Source: a virus. From it: a stretch of 52,215 nt of DNA. Position 1 is the stretch's first letter; every line of letters begins with the position of its first letter. The stretch lies in IMG/VR virus record IMGVR_UViG_3300027987_000273, positions 1 to 52,215 of that record. The stretch is one strand, 5' to 3'. The translations under genes were made by a program, and so were the position numbers. The notes under the pieces are model-generated. The model saw only the letters and a program-made list of their open reading frames with translations. It was not told the origin of the DNA and ran no database searches. This document shows, in pieces, positions 8,158 to 14,602 of the stretch.

Positions 8158-8553
8158 TCAGTCCTCGTCGTCGTCGCGCGTCATCTCGACGCGAACAGGG
8201 AGCGACGGGGGCGTCTGGATGGTCGCGCCCTCGGGGCACTTGTGACCGAACAGGATGGTCCCATCAGGCTGGAGGTCGCAGGTGACGCCAGGGAGCCCGC
8301 CGTCCTTGAGCCCGACGCGGATGGCGTTCTCGATGCGCCGGAGGTTCGTGCGCGTGCCAGGGAGCCCCTCGAGAGGCTTCACGGCCTTCGACACGATGCG
8401 CGAGATATACCGACAGAGCCCCTCGTAGCTGTCGACGCCGTACAGGCGACACACCTCGGGGTTCTGGAAGTCGGGGACCGTTGAGACCAGGGGCGCAGGT
8501 GGAGCCGGTTCATCGTCTCGAACGAGTCGCAGAAATGGCGCATCTCCAGCCAC
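8158..8553 (-). CDS. Unrecognised protein preceding large terminase (131 aa)
   Basis: A 131-residue protein starting at GTG 8553, ending in the acidic tail TRDDDED. It contains a helical middle (YEGLCRYISRIVSKAVKPLEGL, about 43-64) and a C-terminal beta-like part. Its place just before the large terminase would suit a small terminase or a packaging accessory. No helix-turn-helix is evident, and a better small-terminase candidate lies at 17230. Function unknown. Confidence 0.65.
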   Translation of the reverse strand: MAGDAPFLRLVRDDEPAPPAPLVSTVPDFQNPEVCRLYGVDSYEGLCRYISRIVSKAVKPLEGLPGTRTNLRRIENAIRVGLKDGGLPGVTCDLQPDGTILFGHKCPEGATIQTPPSLPVRVEMTRDDDED

Positions 8554-8568
8554 AACGTGGCCAGCTTA

Positions 8569-8760
8569 TCACCTTTTGAAGCCCTGGGCCTCGAGGCCTG
8601 CGGCCATGCCCTCGAGGAGGCCGATCGCGCGGATGTATGCGCCGCGCTCGACACAGTCGAGGACCTCGCGCAGGTTCTCGGGCTGCTTGCATAGGAGCTG
8701 GTAGGCCTCCTCCAGTTTGTAGCGCGGAAGGTCGGAGAGCTGGGCCATCGTGGGCATCAT
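8569..8760 (-). CDS. Small helical protein (63 aa)
   Basis: A 63-residue protein (MMPTMAQLSDLPRYKLEEAY). It is leucine- and glutamate-rich, probably all helical, and ends LEAQGFKR. It starts at ATG 8760, two bases from the stop of the upstream gene. No family is recognised. Confidence 0.65.
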   Translation of the reverse strand: MMPTMAQLSDLPRYKLEEAYQLLCKQPENLREVLDCVERGAYIRAIGLLEGMAAGLEAQGFKR

Positions 8761-8761
8761 A

Positions 8762-9028
8762 TCACCGGCGCCGTCGGTGCTGGCCCGCCTGGGGGCACGT
8801 CCTGAAATGGACGACGTAGAGGCGCCCCTTCCGCTCGGCCTGGGGCACCACGCGCCCATACCAGGTGGAGCGGTCCAGCTTCCCTGGGCGCCGCTCGACG
8901 TTACCATCGGGGACAGGAACAGGGTCGAGAGGGGTCGGCGCCAGGCTGGGGACCATCTTCACCCAGAGGATGACCTGGCCGCAGGTGCGACACTTGCCCT
9001 CGCCCTCGGGATGGCGCTGGCGGGTCAT
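8762..9028 (-). CDS. Small Cys/His protein (88 aa)
   Basis: An 88-residue protein with an N-terminal CRTCG knuckle (residues 13-16) and a later HFRTC that could complete a zinc site. The C-terminus is basic (HRRRR). Its ATG overlaps the upstream stop as ATGA. Function unknown; nucleic-acid binding is a reasonable guess. Confidence 0.65.
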   Translation of the reverse strand: MTRQRHPEGEGKCRTCGQVILWVKMVPSLAPTPLDPVPVPDGNVERRPGKLDRSTWYGRVVPQAERKGRLYVVHFRTCPQAGQHRRRR

Positions 9029-9387
9029 CGGCCCCCCAGGAGAGGCGCCAGGGCTTCGGCATGGAACAGCGCGGCGTCTGCTCTGGCCAGGTCCTCGGCC
9101 AGGCCATCCAGAACAGGTCTATAGCCCATCAGGGCCATCGCCTTCCCGCAGACCACGACCGTCGCCACCCGGTCCTCGGCGAACAGGTGGAGGGCCGTCT
9201 GGTCTCCGGGAAAGTCCCGCTCCATGGTGTACTGAGACGCCCAGGTCGTCTCCTGGGCGATGAACATGGCGGGGTCGTTGGCGTAGGACAGGAGGAACGG
9301 AAGGTCGTGACGGGGAGGAGGTAGCTTCCTCCGTGCGATGCGCCCCTCGGCCTGGACGACCAGGGGCCGGTAGGGGTGGTCAGTCAC
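9025..9387 (-). CDS. Unrecognised protein (120 aa)
   Basis: A 120-residue protein, starting at GTG 9387 (VTDHPYRPLVVQAEGRI). A longer open frame extends upstream but without coding-like sequence or a ribosome site. It contains segments such as FLLSYANDPAMFIAQETTW and a hydrophobic stretch near VATVVVCGKAMALMGY. It overlaps both neighbours by a few bases. Not recognised. Confidence 0.6.
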   Translation of the reverse strand: MTDHPYRPLVVQAEGRIARRKLPPPRHDLPFLLSYANDPAMFIAQETTWASQYTMERDFPGDQTALHLFAEDRVATVVVCGKAMALMGYRPVLDGLAEDLARADAALFHAEALAPLLGGR

Positions 9388-9652
9388 CGCGTTCGTGCCT
9401 AACCGCTGGAGGGGTGTGGTCGTGGAGGGGTTCGGCCCGACAGTGACGGATCGCGAGCCCGTCGATGAGGTCACAGGGCCAGGGGATGTCCGTTTTCCGC
9501 CAGTTCCTGGACATGACCTCGTCTTCTGTGAACCGGTGGGCGCGGTCGAGCTCGCAGGTGTAGCCGGCGCGCCCCTCGGCCCACCACAGGACACAATTCC
9601 CGACGACCTGTCGCCGGTCCTGGACATAGAACATCTTCGCCATGGGGCCCAT
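9380..9652 (-). CDS. Small conserved-looking phage protein (90 aa)
   Basis: About 90 residues. The core KMFYVQDRRQVVGNCVLWWA, followed by GYTCELDRAHRFTEDE, resembles a type of small phage protein often found in early regions of phages with GC-rich hosts. The start is uncertain among clustered ATGs at 9661, 9652 and 9643; the one at 9652 has AGGTG at the best spacing. It is the first gene of the minus-strand run that ends with the large terminase. Function unknown. Confidence 0.65.
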   Translation of the reverse strand: MGPMAKMFYVQDRRQVVGNCVLWWAEGRAGYTCELDRAHRFTEDEVMSRNWRKTDIPWPCDLIDGLAIRHCRAEPLHDHTPPAVRHERGD

Positions 9653-9777
9653 GTAGCACACCTGGACCGCGGACAGGCGGGATCTCTCGACCCCGGTCCG
9701 GTCTTGGCCGCCCTTTCGGGCCTGGGCCTCGAGTCGGTGGGTGTCGAGAGCTCCTCAACGGGACCCGTCGGCCCCGC

Positions 9778-9789
9778 AATTGCGCAATT
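9778..9789. promoter_or_regulatory. Palindrome AATTGCGCAATT, possible operator
   Basis: A perfect 12-base palindrome, AT-rich at both ends in a GC-rich genome, in the divergent intergenic region about 55 bases upstream of the plus-strand -35 element. Such sites often bind dimeric regulators. No binding protein can be assigned, although the ribbon-helix-helix protein at 12126 is a candidate. Confidence 0.35.
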
Positions 9790-9845
9790 ACCCGTTACCC
9801 TACCTGTACCACACCGGAAATCGGTGAACGTCGGTCGCTTTGTCC

Positions 9846-9874
9846 TTGTGGACCTGTGTCTGAATTCGTATACT
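9846..9874 (+). promoter_or_regulatory. Sigma70-type promoter P1
   Basis: TTGTGG at 9846-9851, a 17-base spacer, then TATACT at 9869-9874, 25 bases before the first ATG of the plus-strand island. The spacer and -10 region (TGTGTCTGAATTC, then TATACTG) are almost identical to the second promoter at 10953-10981. An inverted pair, CCTGTGT at 9853-9859 and ACACAGG at 9884-9890, flanks the -10. Confidence 0.75.
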
Positions 9875-9898
9875 GAATGGGCAACACAGGAGGACGTC

Positions 9899-10090
9899 AT
9901 GGACCGAAACACCGCTATCACCGAGCTCCAGAACGACATCGCCGAGATGGAGGCCTTCATCGCCGAGGAGGGCGACGACTTCGGCCAGTGGACGCGCATC
10001 CTCGACGAGCAGCGCGCATACCTGGCCCGCCTGCTGGCCGGTGGCCCGGTTGAGTTCTTCTCCGGCGCGACGGTCGGGGGTGCGCTGTGA
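9899..10090 (+). CDS. First gene of plus-strand island, coiled-coil-like (63 aa)
   Basis: A 63-residue, strongly acidic, helical protein (MDRNTAITELQNDIAEMEAF) preceded by ACACAGGAGG, a very strong ribosome site. It overlaps the next gene by 4 bases (GTGA). Its composition (many E, D and Q in a heptad-like spacing) suggests a coiled coil. Being first behind a strong promoter suggests high early expression. No family is recognised. Confidence 0.7.
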   Translation: MDRNTAITELQNDIAEMEAFIAEEGDDFGQWTRILDEQRAYLARLLAGGPVEFFSGATVGGAL

Positions 10091-10443
10091 GTCGGCGCGC
10101 AGCCCCCGGCCCCTGGACGGGTCCGTCGTCGTTCTCGCTCTACCTCGGGGGCGCCACCGCTCCTGGGTGCGTCGTCGTCGAACACTGCCATCTGGAATGG
10201 ACCGGCGAGGAGACCCCGAAGGCGATCCGGGTGACCGGGAAGACCTACACCGGGAAAACGGTCGCCGCCTGGCTTCCGAAGCGTGCCATCGTGTCGGAGC
10301 GGGTCGACAAACTTGGATGTGCGGTCGCCGACGACCAGCCCGCGTTCGCCACGACCTACAGCCTGGCCCGCTGGTTCCGTCCGACCGGATGGACCGCGCG
10401 CTTCCTCGAGCTCACCTCGGACATCTCGGGGGTCTCAGCATGA
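10087..10443 (+). CDS. Unrecognised island protein (118 aa)
   Basis: A 118-residue mixed protein with beta-like segments (SSFSLYLGGATAPGCVVVEH) and a C-terminus rich in aromatic residues (ARWFRPTGWTARFLEL). It starts at GTG in a GTGA overlap with the previous stop and ends in an ATGA overlap with the SymE-like gene. Function unknown. Confidence 0.65.
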   Translation: MSRRAAPGPWTGPSSFSLYLGGATAPGCVVVEHCHLEWTGEETPKAIRVTGKTYTGKTVAAWLPKRAIVSERVDKLGCAVADDQPAFATTYSLARWFRPTGWTARFLELTSDISGVSA

Positions 10444-10874
10444 ACCGCGTCTCGGCCATCACCCTGGGTTCCCACCGCGGTCGCCCCCGCGTGTACATTC
10501 AGGGCCGCTACCTGCTCGACGCCGGGTTCGCCCCCGGCCAGCGCGTCTCCGCCTCGTTCGAGGACGGTCGCGTCGTCCTGGACCTGTCGGCCCAGGGCGA
10601 GCGTCGCGTCTCCCAGAAGCGGGGAGGGACGCCGGTCGTCGACATCAACTCGGCCGCTCTCGCCGAGGCCTTCGGCGACGCCCGCGACCTGGTCGTCCGG
10701 GTACCGTGGAGCAGGTGTGGGAGTGTATCGCCCAGGCGCCGACCGAGCCCCATCCAGCCTACGCCCTGGGCATGTCCCGGCTCTCCTGCGCCTTCTGCAT
10801 CCTCGCCAGCCGTCGGGACCTCCAGATCGCCGCAGAGCACAATCCCGAACTGCTGGCGGAGTATGTGCGCATAG
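10440..10874 (+). CDS. SymE-like (AbrB-fold) protein with an abnormal C-terminus
   Basis: A 144-residue frame. Residues about 1-90 look like the SymE-like/AbrB-fold family found on mobile elements (ITLGSHRGRPRVYIQGRYL, then AGFAPGQRVSASFEDGRVVL). After about residue 88 (VVRVPW) the frame becomes a low-quality Pro/Ser/Arg sequence that is antiphase to a better frame encoding a PAPS-reductase-like fragment. The natural family end is missing, so this is probably a recombination remnant, with translation running into out-of-frame sequence. SymE-like proteins may act as toxins or nucleic-acid binders; activity here is doubtful. Confidence 0.6.
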   Translation: MNRVSAITLGSHRGRPRVYIQGRYLLDAGFAPGQRVSASFEDGRVVLDLSAQGERRVSQKRGGTPVVDINSAALAEAFGDARDLVVRVPWSRCGSVSPRRRPSPIQPTPWACPGSPAPSASSPAVGTSRSPQSTIPNCWRSMCA

Positions 10875-10942
10875 AGGCGAAGATCGGCCACACCTTCCGC
10901 AAGGATGCCAGCATCGTCCAGCTCACCAGGCGCCCCCGGTGA
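10706..10942 (+). pseudogene. C-terminal fragment of a PAPS reductase-like protein
   Basis: Seventy-eight residues from GTG 10706. The segment HPAYALGMSRLSCAFCILAS, followed by NPELLAEYVRIE and IGHTFRKDAS, matches the C-terminal end of phage and mobile-element phosphoadenosine phosphosulfate reductase-type proteins, whose complete forms are several hundred residues with an N-terminal nucleotide-binding P-loop. That part is absent. The cysteine pair is kept. It overlaps the SymE-like frame. It is either a broken gene left by a deletion, with a junction near 10700, or a small domesticated protein. Confidence 0.65.
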
Positions 10943-10952
10943 ATTTTAGGCC

Positions 10953-10981
10953 TTGCGGTTCTGTGTCTGAATTCCTATACT
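10953..10981 (+). promoter_or_regulatory. Sigma70-type promoter P2
   Basis: TTGCGG at 10953-10958, a 17-base spacer, then TATACT at 10976-10981. The spacer shares TGTGTCTGAATTC with promoter P1. CTGTGT and ACACAG again flank the -10 as an inverted pair. It drives the genes from 11009 to 13249. Confidence 0.75.
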
Positions 10982-11008
10982 GGAGGAGAAGGAACACAGG
11001 AGGACAGC

Positions 11009-11431
11009 ATGAAACAGACCCATCCAGTAACCGCCGCCGCCCGCAACTCGAAAAAGGCCCTCCGGGCCCTCGGGTTCGGCGTCTCCGTCAGGTCGACCCG
11101 CAGCTACCACGGCGACCGCGTCATCGTTCGCGTGGACAGCATCCCGGCCAGGACCGAGGCCATCTGCCTCCGCGAGATGGACACGGCCGACGGTCTCATC
11201 ACCGAGCTCAAAGCCTGGCGGAATGCCGTCGGGTTCGTCGTCCAGGGCGTCATCGCCGACCTGGTCGGCGATGCCTCCATCACGGTCGACGTCCGGGCCG
11301 AGATGCCCGGCGAGGCCGAGGAGGCGCCCTGCTCGGTCTGCATCCTCGATGGCGCGCCCTGCGCCGATTGCGCGGACGCGGAAGCCCATCGCACGTTCGC
11401 CGCGTTCGCCGGCTACGCAGGGGGGCGCTGA
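11009..11431 (+). CDS. Unrecognised island protein with Cys cluster (140 aa)
   Basis: A 140-residue protein behind promoter P2 and an ACACAGGAGG ribosome site. The first 95 residues are mixed alpha/beta (NSKKALRALGFGVSVR, VDSIPARTEAICLREMDTAD). The end contains four clustered cysteines (CSVCILDGAPCADC), a probable small zinc site. The next gene starts on the last base of its stop. Function unknown. Confidence 0.7.
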   Translation: MKQTHPVTAAARNSKKALRALGFGVSVRSTRSYHGDRVIVRVDSIPARTEAICLREMDTADGLITELKAWRNAVGFVVQGVIADLVGDASITVDVRAEMPGEAEEAPCSVCILDGAPCADCADAEAHRTFAAFAGYAGGR

Positions 11432-11619
11432 TGAGGAAGCGAGACCCGCGCATCCCGCTGGTGGAGCAGGTCCGGGCGCTGGCCTACGAGCTGGCGCAGC
11501 CCGACGAGGAGCTGGACTTCTACGGGGCCGCCTTGGCCCTGGGCTGCGACGAGCAGAAGGCCGAGGAGCTCGACGAGGAGCTCACCATCCGTACCATGCG
11601 CGCCCGGGGTGCCCTGTGA
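11431..11619 (+). CDS. Small acidic helical protein (62 aa)
   Basis: A 62-residue protein, MRKRDPRIPLVEQVRALAYE, with an acidic helical C-terminal half. Its start overlaps the previous stop (TGATG) and its stop overlaps the next start (GTGA). Not recognised. Confidence 0.65.
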   Translation: MRKRDPRIPLVEQVRALAYELAQPDEELDFYGAALALGCDEQKAEELDEELTIRTMRARGAL

Positions 11620-11939
11620 CCCCGCGCCGTCGGTTCCGGTTCGAGGTCGAGTGGTACGAACAGCGCCGCGACATGGAGCCGGTCGTCCACGGAACCAACG
11701 ATGTCGCCGAGGCCTTCCAGTGGGCCCGCGAGATGGACGGGACCGTGTGGGACCGCGACCGCGCCGATCGCCATCACCGCAACGGTCGCGACTTCTCCGC
11801 CGATACCGCCTGCGCCGTGGACTCTGGCGACGTCCCCGGGCGCTGGTTCTGCGACTGCCTGGCCTGCGGCGAGTGGCAGTCGAACCGCGACCCCGACACC
11901 CAGCCCGCGCCCCCACAGGAGTGGCTCCTCGATGATTGA
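11616..11939 (+). CDS. Unrecognised Cys-containing protein (107 aa)
   Basis: A 107-residue protein from GTG 11616 (VTPRRRFRFEVEWYEQRRDM). The N-terminal part looks beta-rich. A CDCLACGEW cluster near residue 84 suggests metal binding. It is coupled at both ends. Function unknown. Confidence 0.65.
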   Translation: MTPRRRFRFEVEWYEQRRDMEPVVHGTNDVAEAFQWAREMDGTVWDRDRADRHHRNGRDFSADTACAVDSGDVPGRWFCDCLACGEWQSNRDPDTQPAPPQEWLLDD

Positions 11940-12129
11940 TCATGGAACCACCAGGGCGCACCGGATCCACCGGTCGCCCTCGCCCTCGGGCCTCAACTAC
12001 CTCGAGACGCGCTCCGAGCGTTACTGCGCGCACTGCGCGACCTGGGTCCCGGTTTACGGAGTGACCGGGGCCCTCCATTGGATGGCCACCCACAGGGATG
12101 GCGATTGCACACAGGAGAACAGCCGATGA
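11932..12129 (+). CDS. Small zinc-finger-like protein (65 aa)
   Basis: A 65-residue protein with CAHC (residues 32-35) followed by H49, H54 and C59, a plausible zinc finger. CAGGAG lies upstream of the ATG inside the previous gene. It ends with a 4-base overlap with the ribbon-helix-helix gene. Function unknown. Confidence 0.65.
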   Translation: MIDHGTTRAHRIHRSPSPSGLNYLETRSERYCAHCATWVPVYGVTGALHWMATHRDGDCTQENSR

Positions 12130-12332
12130 CATACAGCGAACAGCGGAACACCCGCTTCACCCCCGAACAGGCCGCCGAGGTCGACCGGGTCGCCGAGGAA
12201 GCAGGCCTCAGCGTCTCGGAGCTCGTCCGACTCGCGGTCCTCTCCGCGGTCGAGCGATGCCCCCTCTGCGGCGCCCACAGGGCCCACCACGGCCCGTCCG
12301 TCGCGGGCATGGCGGAAGGGGCCCGCCGATGA
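12126..12332 (+). CDS. Ribbon-helix-helix DNA-binding protein with zinc knuckle (68 aa)
   Basis: A 68-residue protein. Residues about 8-40 (RFTPEQAAEVDRVAEEAGLS, then VSELVRLAVL) match a CopG/Arc-type ribbon-helix-helix: one strand followed by two helices. A CPLCGAHRAHH sequence follows and could hold zinc. RHH proteins bind palindromic operators as dimers. It is the clearest transcription-regulator candidate in the island and might act at the promoters P1 and P2 or at the palindrome upstream. It starts at ATGA, overlapping the previous gene, with ACACAGGAG upstream. Confidence 0.75.
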   Translation: MTYSEQRNTRFTPEQAAEVDRVAEEAGLSVSELVRLAVLSAVERCPLCGAHRAHHGPSVAGMAEGARR

Positions 12333-12616
12333 ACGAGCTCGACAGGGGGCTCCTGAAGCGGGCCGACGAGGAGATCTCGAACACCGCCGGGTCGAGCTTC
12401 CTGGTGGTGCGCCATTGTCACTGGCAAGCCACCAGGGGCGCCATCTTCGCCCGGGACCTCCAGGGCAAGATCAACGGGCTAATCGGGACGCTCGCGGAGG
12501 AGACCCGCGAGGAGCTCCTGGACAGCCTGGCCCAGGTGGCCGACGTCCTCCGTGGGGTCATCCTCGCGACGGTCACCTACGAGGACGGGACCGACCGCAT
12601 GGGAGGAGACCGATGA
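12329..12616 (+). CDS. Unrecognised helical protein (95 aa)
   Basis: A 95-residue, mainly helical protein (MNELDRGLLKRADEEISNTA, then GLIGTLAEETREELLDSLAQ). It is coupled by short overlaps to the genes on both sides. No family is recognised. Confidence 0.65.
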   Translation: MNELDRGLLKRADEEISNTAGSSFLVVRHCHWQATRGAIFARDLQGKINGLIGTLAEETREELLDSLAQVADVLRGVILATVTYEDGTDRMGGDR

Positions 12617-12789
12617 CCCGGGCGGAGGCGAAGACCGTGGAGATGCTGGTCGACGACGCGACCCGGGCCCTCGAGGACGTTCTCCAGAAGCCCCACTCCA
12701 GCCCGGTCGGGGCCCTCGTTCGGAACGCGCTGGTCGCCCTGGGCCGCCTGGACCTGATCGCCCAGGTCGAGCTCCTGGAGGGCGACTGA
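12613..12789 (+). CDS. Small helical protein (58 aa)
   Basis: A 58-residue protein, MTRAEAKTVEMLVDDATRAL, with two amphipathic helices joined by a short Pro/Ser turn. GGAGGAG precedes the ATG within the upstream gene. Not recognised. Confidence 0.65.
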   Translation: MTRAEAKTVEMLVDDATRALEDVLQKPHSSPVGALVRNALVALGRLDLIAQVELLEGD

Positions 12790-13013
12790 TGGCTGAATAT
12801 GCAGAATACGGACGGACCCACTGTGAGTTCTGCTGCGCGAAGATCCAGGGGGAACACTGGTCCTGGTCTCAGTGCAACAATGGCGGGGTCGGAGTGACCC
12901 TCTGCGAGGGCTGCGCGAGGGCTGCGGAGCACCTTCCCCGAAGGCTGGTCTATGTTCTCCGCTGCGTCGGCGAGACCGCCTGGGAACTCCTACACGAGGA
13001 CCCGGACGTCTGA
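12789..13013 (+). CDS. Zinc-ribbon-like protein (74 aa)
   Basis: A 74-residue protein with CEFC (12-15) and CEGC (about 40-43), spaced as in a zinc ribbon, followed by a helix (LVYVLRCVGETAWELLHE). Its start uses TGATG, sharing a base with the previous stop. Function unknown. Confidence 0.65.
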   Translation: MAEYAEYGRTHCEFCCAKIQGEHWSWSQCNNGGVGVTLCEGCARAAEHLPRRLVYVLRCVGETAWELLHEDPDV

Positions 13014-13249
13014 TGGGCCTGAAGCCACGGAAGCCACCGGAGTCCTCCGACTGGGGGTTCGACCCGAAGAACCCGTTACGCGACCCCCAGGACCTCTACC
13101 GGGCCGCCCTGCGGTTCGCGGCGAAGGCCCTGGAATACACGGCCCAGGGCACGGGCGACCAGCTCCAGGCGATGCAGGACGCCCAGAAGGAACTCCGCCA
13201 TCAGGCCCACCGCTACGCCGGGGCCCGCCGCGGCGACTCTGGCATCTGA
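13013..13249 (+). CDS. Last gene of plus-strand island (78 aa)
   Basis: A 78-residue protein: a basic, Pro-rich start (MGLKPRKPPESSDWGFDPKN) and a helical C-terminal part rich in Ala and Gln. It overlaps, tail to tail, the 3' end of the minus-strand gene at 13213 by 37 bases. Not recognised. Confidence 0.6.
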   Translation: MGLKPRKPPESSDWGFDPKNPLRDPQDLYRAALRFAAKALEYTAQGTGDQLQAMQDAQKELRHQAHRYAGARRGDSGI

Positions 13250-13527
13250 ACCCCCTCCTCGCGGAGGGTGCGAGATAGCACACCCACGGACACGCCCAGC
13301 TCCTCAGCGATGAGGCGCATGGGCGTTGTCTCGTTTCGGAACCTGCGGACCAGGTCGGCCCTGGCCCGGTCGTTCAGGAGGCATCCACCATGGCAGGGAA
13401 GCAGGGACCCAGCGCAGGGCGCCCAGGGCTCGCCACACACCGGACACGGCCTGGTCCAGTGATAGCCGGGGCCCCAGGGTTCGGCGCGCAGGGGGAGCCG
13501 GAAGCTACTCTCGGTGCACCCTGGCAC
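13213..13527 (-). CDS. Zinc plus helix-turn-helix protein (104 aa)
   Basis: A 104-residue protein. Residues about 28-50 have CPVCGEPWAPC followed by CHGGC, a zinc-binding pattern. Residues about 57-92 (ARADLVRRFRNETTPMRLIA, EELGVSVGVLSRTLREEGV) form a good helix-turn-helix of the sigma-region-4/resolvase type. It is a candidate transcription regulator of the minus-strand early block. It is the last gene of that block and converges on the plus-strand island. Confidence 0.65.
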   Translation of the reverse strand: MPGCTESSFRLPLRAEPWGPGYHWTRPCPVCGEPWAPCAGSLLPCHGGCLLNDRARADLVRRFRNETTPMRLIAEELGVSVGVLSRTLREEGVQMPESPRRAPA

Positions 13528-13738
13528 GCGGCGCCCTCGGTCTGGTCATCCAGGCGAACCCATATCGCAGACCAGCCCCGACCAGGACGAATAGGAACAG
13601 GGGCCAGGCGATGACCGACGCGGCGCCCACGAACCCGTCCTCCTCCGCCTCGAGGAAGCGAGGCAGGACGAACAGGGCGAACGTGGCGCCGACCGCCCAG
13701 GCGATGCAGAGCCATCCGTGGAGGGGCATCTCACTCAT
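13505..13738 (-). CDS. Small membrane protein, two TM segments (77 aa)
   Basis: A 77-residue protein with two hydrophobic segments (about 8-25 and 38-59) and a basic C-terminus (TRPRAPRARVHR). The topology resembles class II holins, but it lies far from the endolysin and next to regulatory genes. An early membrane protein, for example one for superinfection control, is equally possible. Confidence 0.6.
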   Translation of the reverse strand: MSEMPLHGWLCIAWAVGATFALFVLPRFLEAEEDGFVGAASVIAWPLFLFVLVGAGLRYGFAWMTRPRAPRARVHRE

Positions 13739-13940
13739 GGTCGCCAGGGTACCCCAATCCGGTCTCGAGGACCTGGTCGAAGATCTCCTGGAGCTTTTCC
13801 TTCGTCAGGGGGGAGTTGTCGACCTTCATCCCGGCATAGGTGACCGGGTCGACCCCGCGGTCGATGCCCGCGTAGGACCCCGACTCCGCCCAGGCTCTCG
13901 CCCAGGCCCTCCGTCGCTTCCGGCGCTGGTGGGAGTTCAC
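13731..13940 (-). CDS. Small basic-start protein (69 aa)
   Basis: Sixty-nine residues from GTG 13940, starting MNSHQRRKRRRAWARAWAES. A similar start (MNAHQKRERSKK) occurs inside the gene at 14599, suggesting a shared N-terminal motif. The C-terminal half is acidic. Function unknown. Confidence 0.6.
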   Translation of the reverse strand: MNSHQRRKRRRAWARAWAESGSYAGIDRGVDPVTYAGMKVDNSPLTKEKLQEIFDQVLETGLGYPGDHE

Positions 13941-14182
13941 AGGGTGTCCATGGCCGCCTCGAACATGACCGTCGTCATGGTCCGCGCCTCAAGAGGGGGG
14001 ATGGCGTTGTCGACCCAGACCGGGACGCCCACCGCGCGAAGCAGGGGGATCGGCCCGAACTCGACGCCCGACTCCTCCGCCATGATCTGGGCTGTTTCGT
14101 AGGACATGGTCACGGCCGCAACGTCTCCGCCCTCGGCGCGAACCGACTCGATCAGCTTCTTGACCATCTCGACCTTGATCAC
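13937..14182 (-). CDS. Unrecognised protein (81 aa)
   Basis: Eighty-one residues from GTG 14182, which overlaps the previous stop as GTGA. It has alternating helices and strands (KVEMVKKLIESVRAEGGD, LLRAVGVPVWVDNAIPP). The ending resembles a short capsid-like or enzyme-fold fragment but cannot be assigned. Confidence 0.6.
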   Translation of the reverse strand: MIKVEMVKKLIESVRAEGGDVAAVTMSYETAQIMAEESGVEFGPIPLLRAVGVPVWVDNAIPPLEARTMTTVMFEAAMDTL

Positions 14183-14349
14183 AATCCGTGCTCCAGCTTC
14201 CCCTCTCGGTCCTCGAGGATACACGCCCCACACGTGTCTCCGATACAGGTCGGCCGGAGCGGACTCGCGCAGACGAAGCAGCGCCGCGAGTCGCGGAGCT
14301 CCTGGTAGGTCTGGCGCTGCTTGCGGGCCTTGAACCTAGACCCGGCCAC
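14179..14349 (-). CDS. Small Cys-rich protein (56 aa)
   Basis: Fifty-six residues from GTG 14349. The cysteines CFVC, then C35 and CGAC make a likely two-knuckle zinc site. The N-terminus is basic (AGSRFKARKQRQTYQELRD). It overlaps both neighbours (14 and 4 bases). Confidence 0.6.
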   Translation of the reverse strand: MAGSRFKARKQRQTYQELRDSRRCFVCASPLRPTCIGDTCGACILEDREGKLEHGL

Positions 14350-14602
14350 GGGGCTCCTCCTGGGCGATGCGAACCCAGATTGCAGTATCGAGCTCGCCCA
14401 GGTCGCGAGAATTGAGGAGGCGACCGTGGGCCCAGCGCAGGGCCTCGACGAACCCCTGGCGACGGGACCGTTCCCGCGCCGCGTCGATGGCCGCGTCGCG
14501 TCGCCGTTCGTGGTAGTCGAGGGTCGTCCCGCCGCCCTTGCGGCGACAGGCCTGGTCGACCTGGGCGCCGCAGGAGGGGCATGGGAACTTGATGGGGCTC
14601 AC
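14336..14602 (-). CDS. Phage zinc-finger protein (88 aa)
   Basis: Eighty-eight residues from GTG 14602. CPSCGAQVDQACRRKGGG, then a histidine in YHERRRDA, fits a small zinc-finger type seen in many phages (two CxxC-like cysteines, a third Cys and a His before a basic helix). A helical C-terminal half follows. A similar pattern occurs in the protein at 16181. Function is unknown; nucleic-acid binding is likely. Confidence 0.65.
   Translation of the reverse strand: MSPIKFPCPSCGAQVDQACRRKGGGTTLDYHERRRDAAIDAARERSRRQGFVEALRWAHGRLLNSRDLGELDTAIWVRIAQEEPRGRV

Larger units (their letters stand above)
9653..9898. other. Divergent intergenic region
   Basis: This stretch separates the minus-strand terminase run from the plus-strand island. 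It contains the plus-strand promoter at 9846-9874 and a perfect 12-base palindrome at 9778-9789. I could not find a convincing minus-strand promoter. This is a likely control point between the two divergent transcripts. Confidence 0.6.

Noticed and set aside
8158-8553. Calling the 131-residue gene the small terminase from position alone
   Set aside because: No helix-turn-helix or small-terminase-like pattern is visible. The protein at 17230 fits better.
13850-13880. Short DNA identity between the 69-residue gene at 13731 and the capsid gene (both encode YAGIDR)
   Set aside because: Only about 15 bases are identical and the flanks differ. Treated as coincidence.
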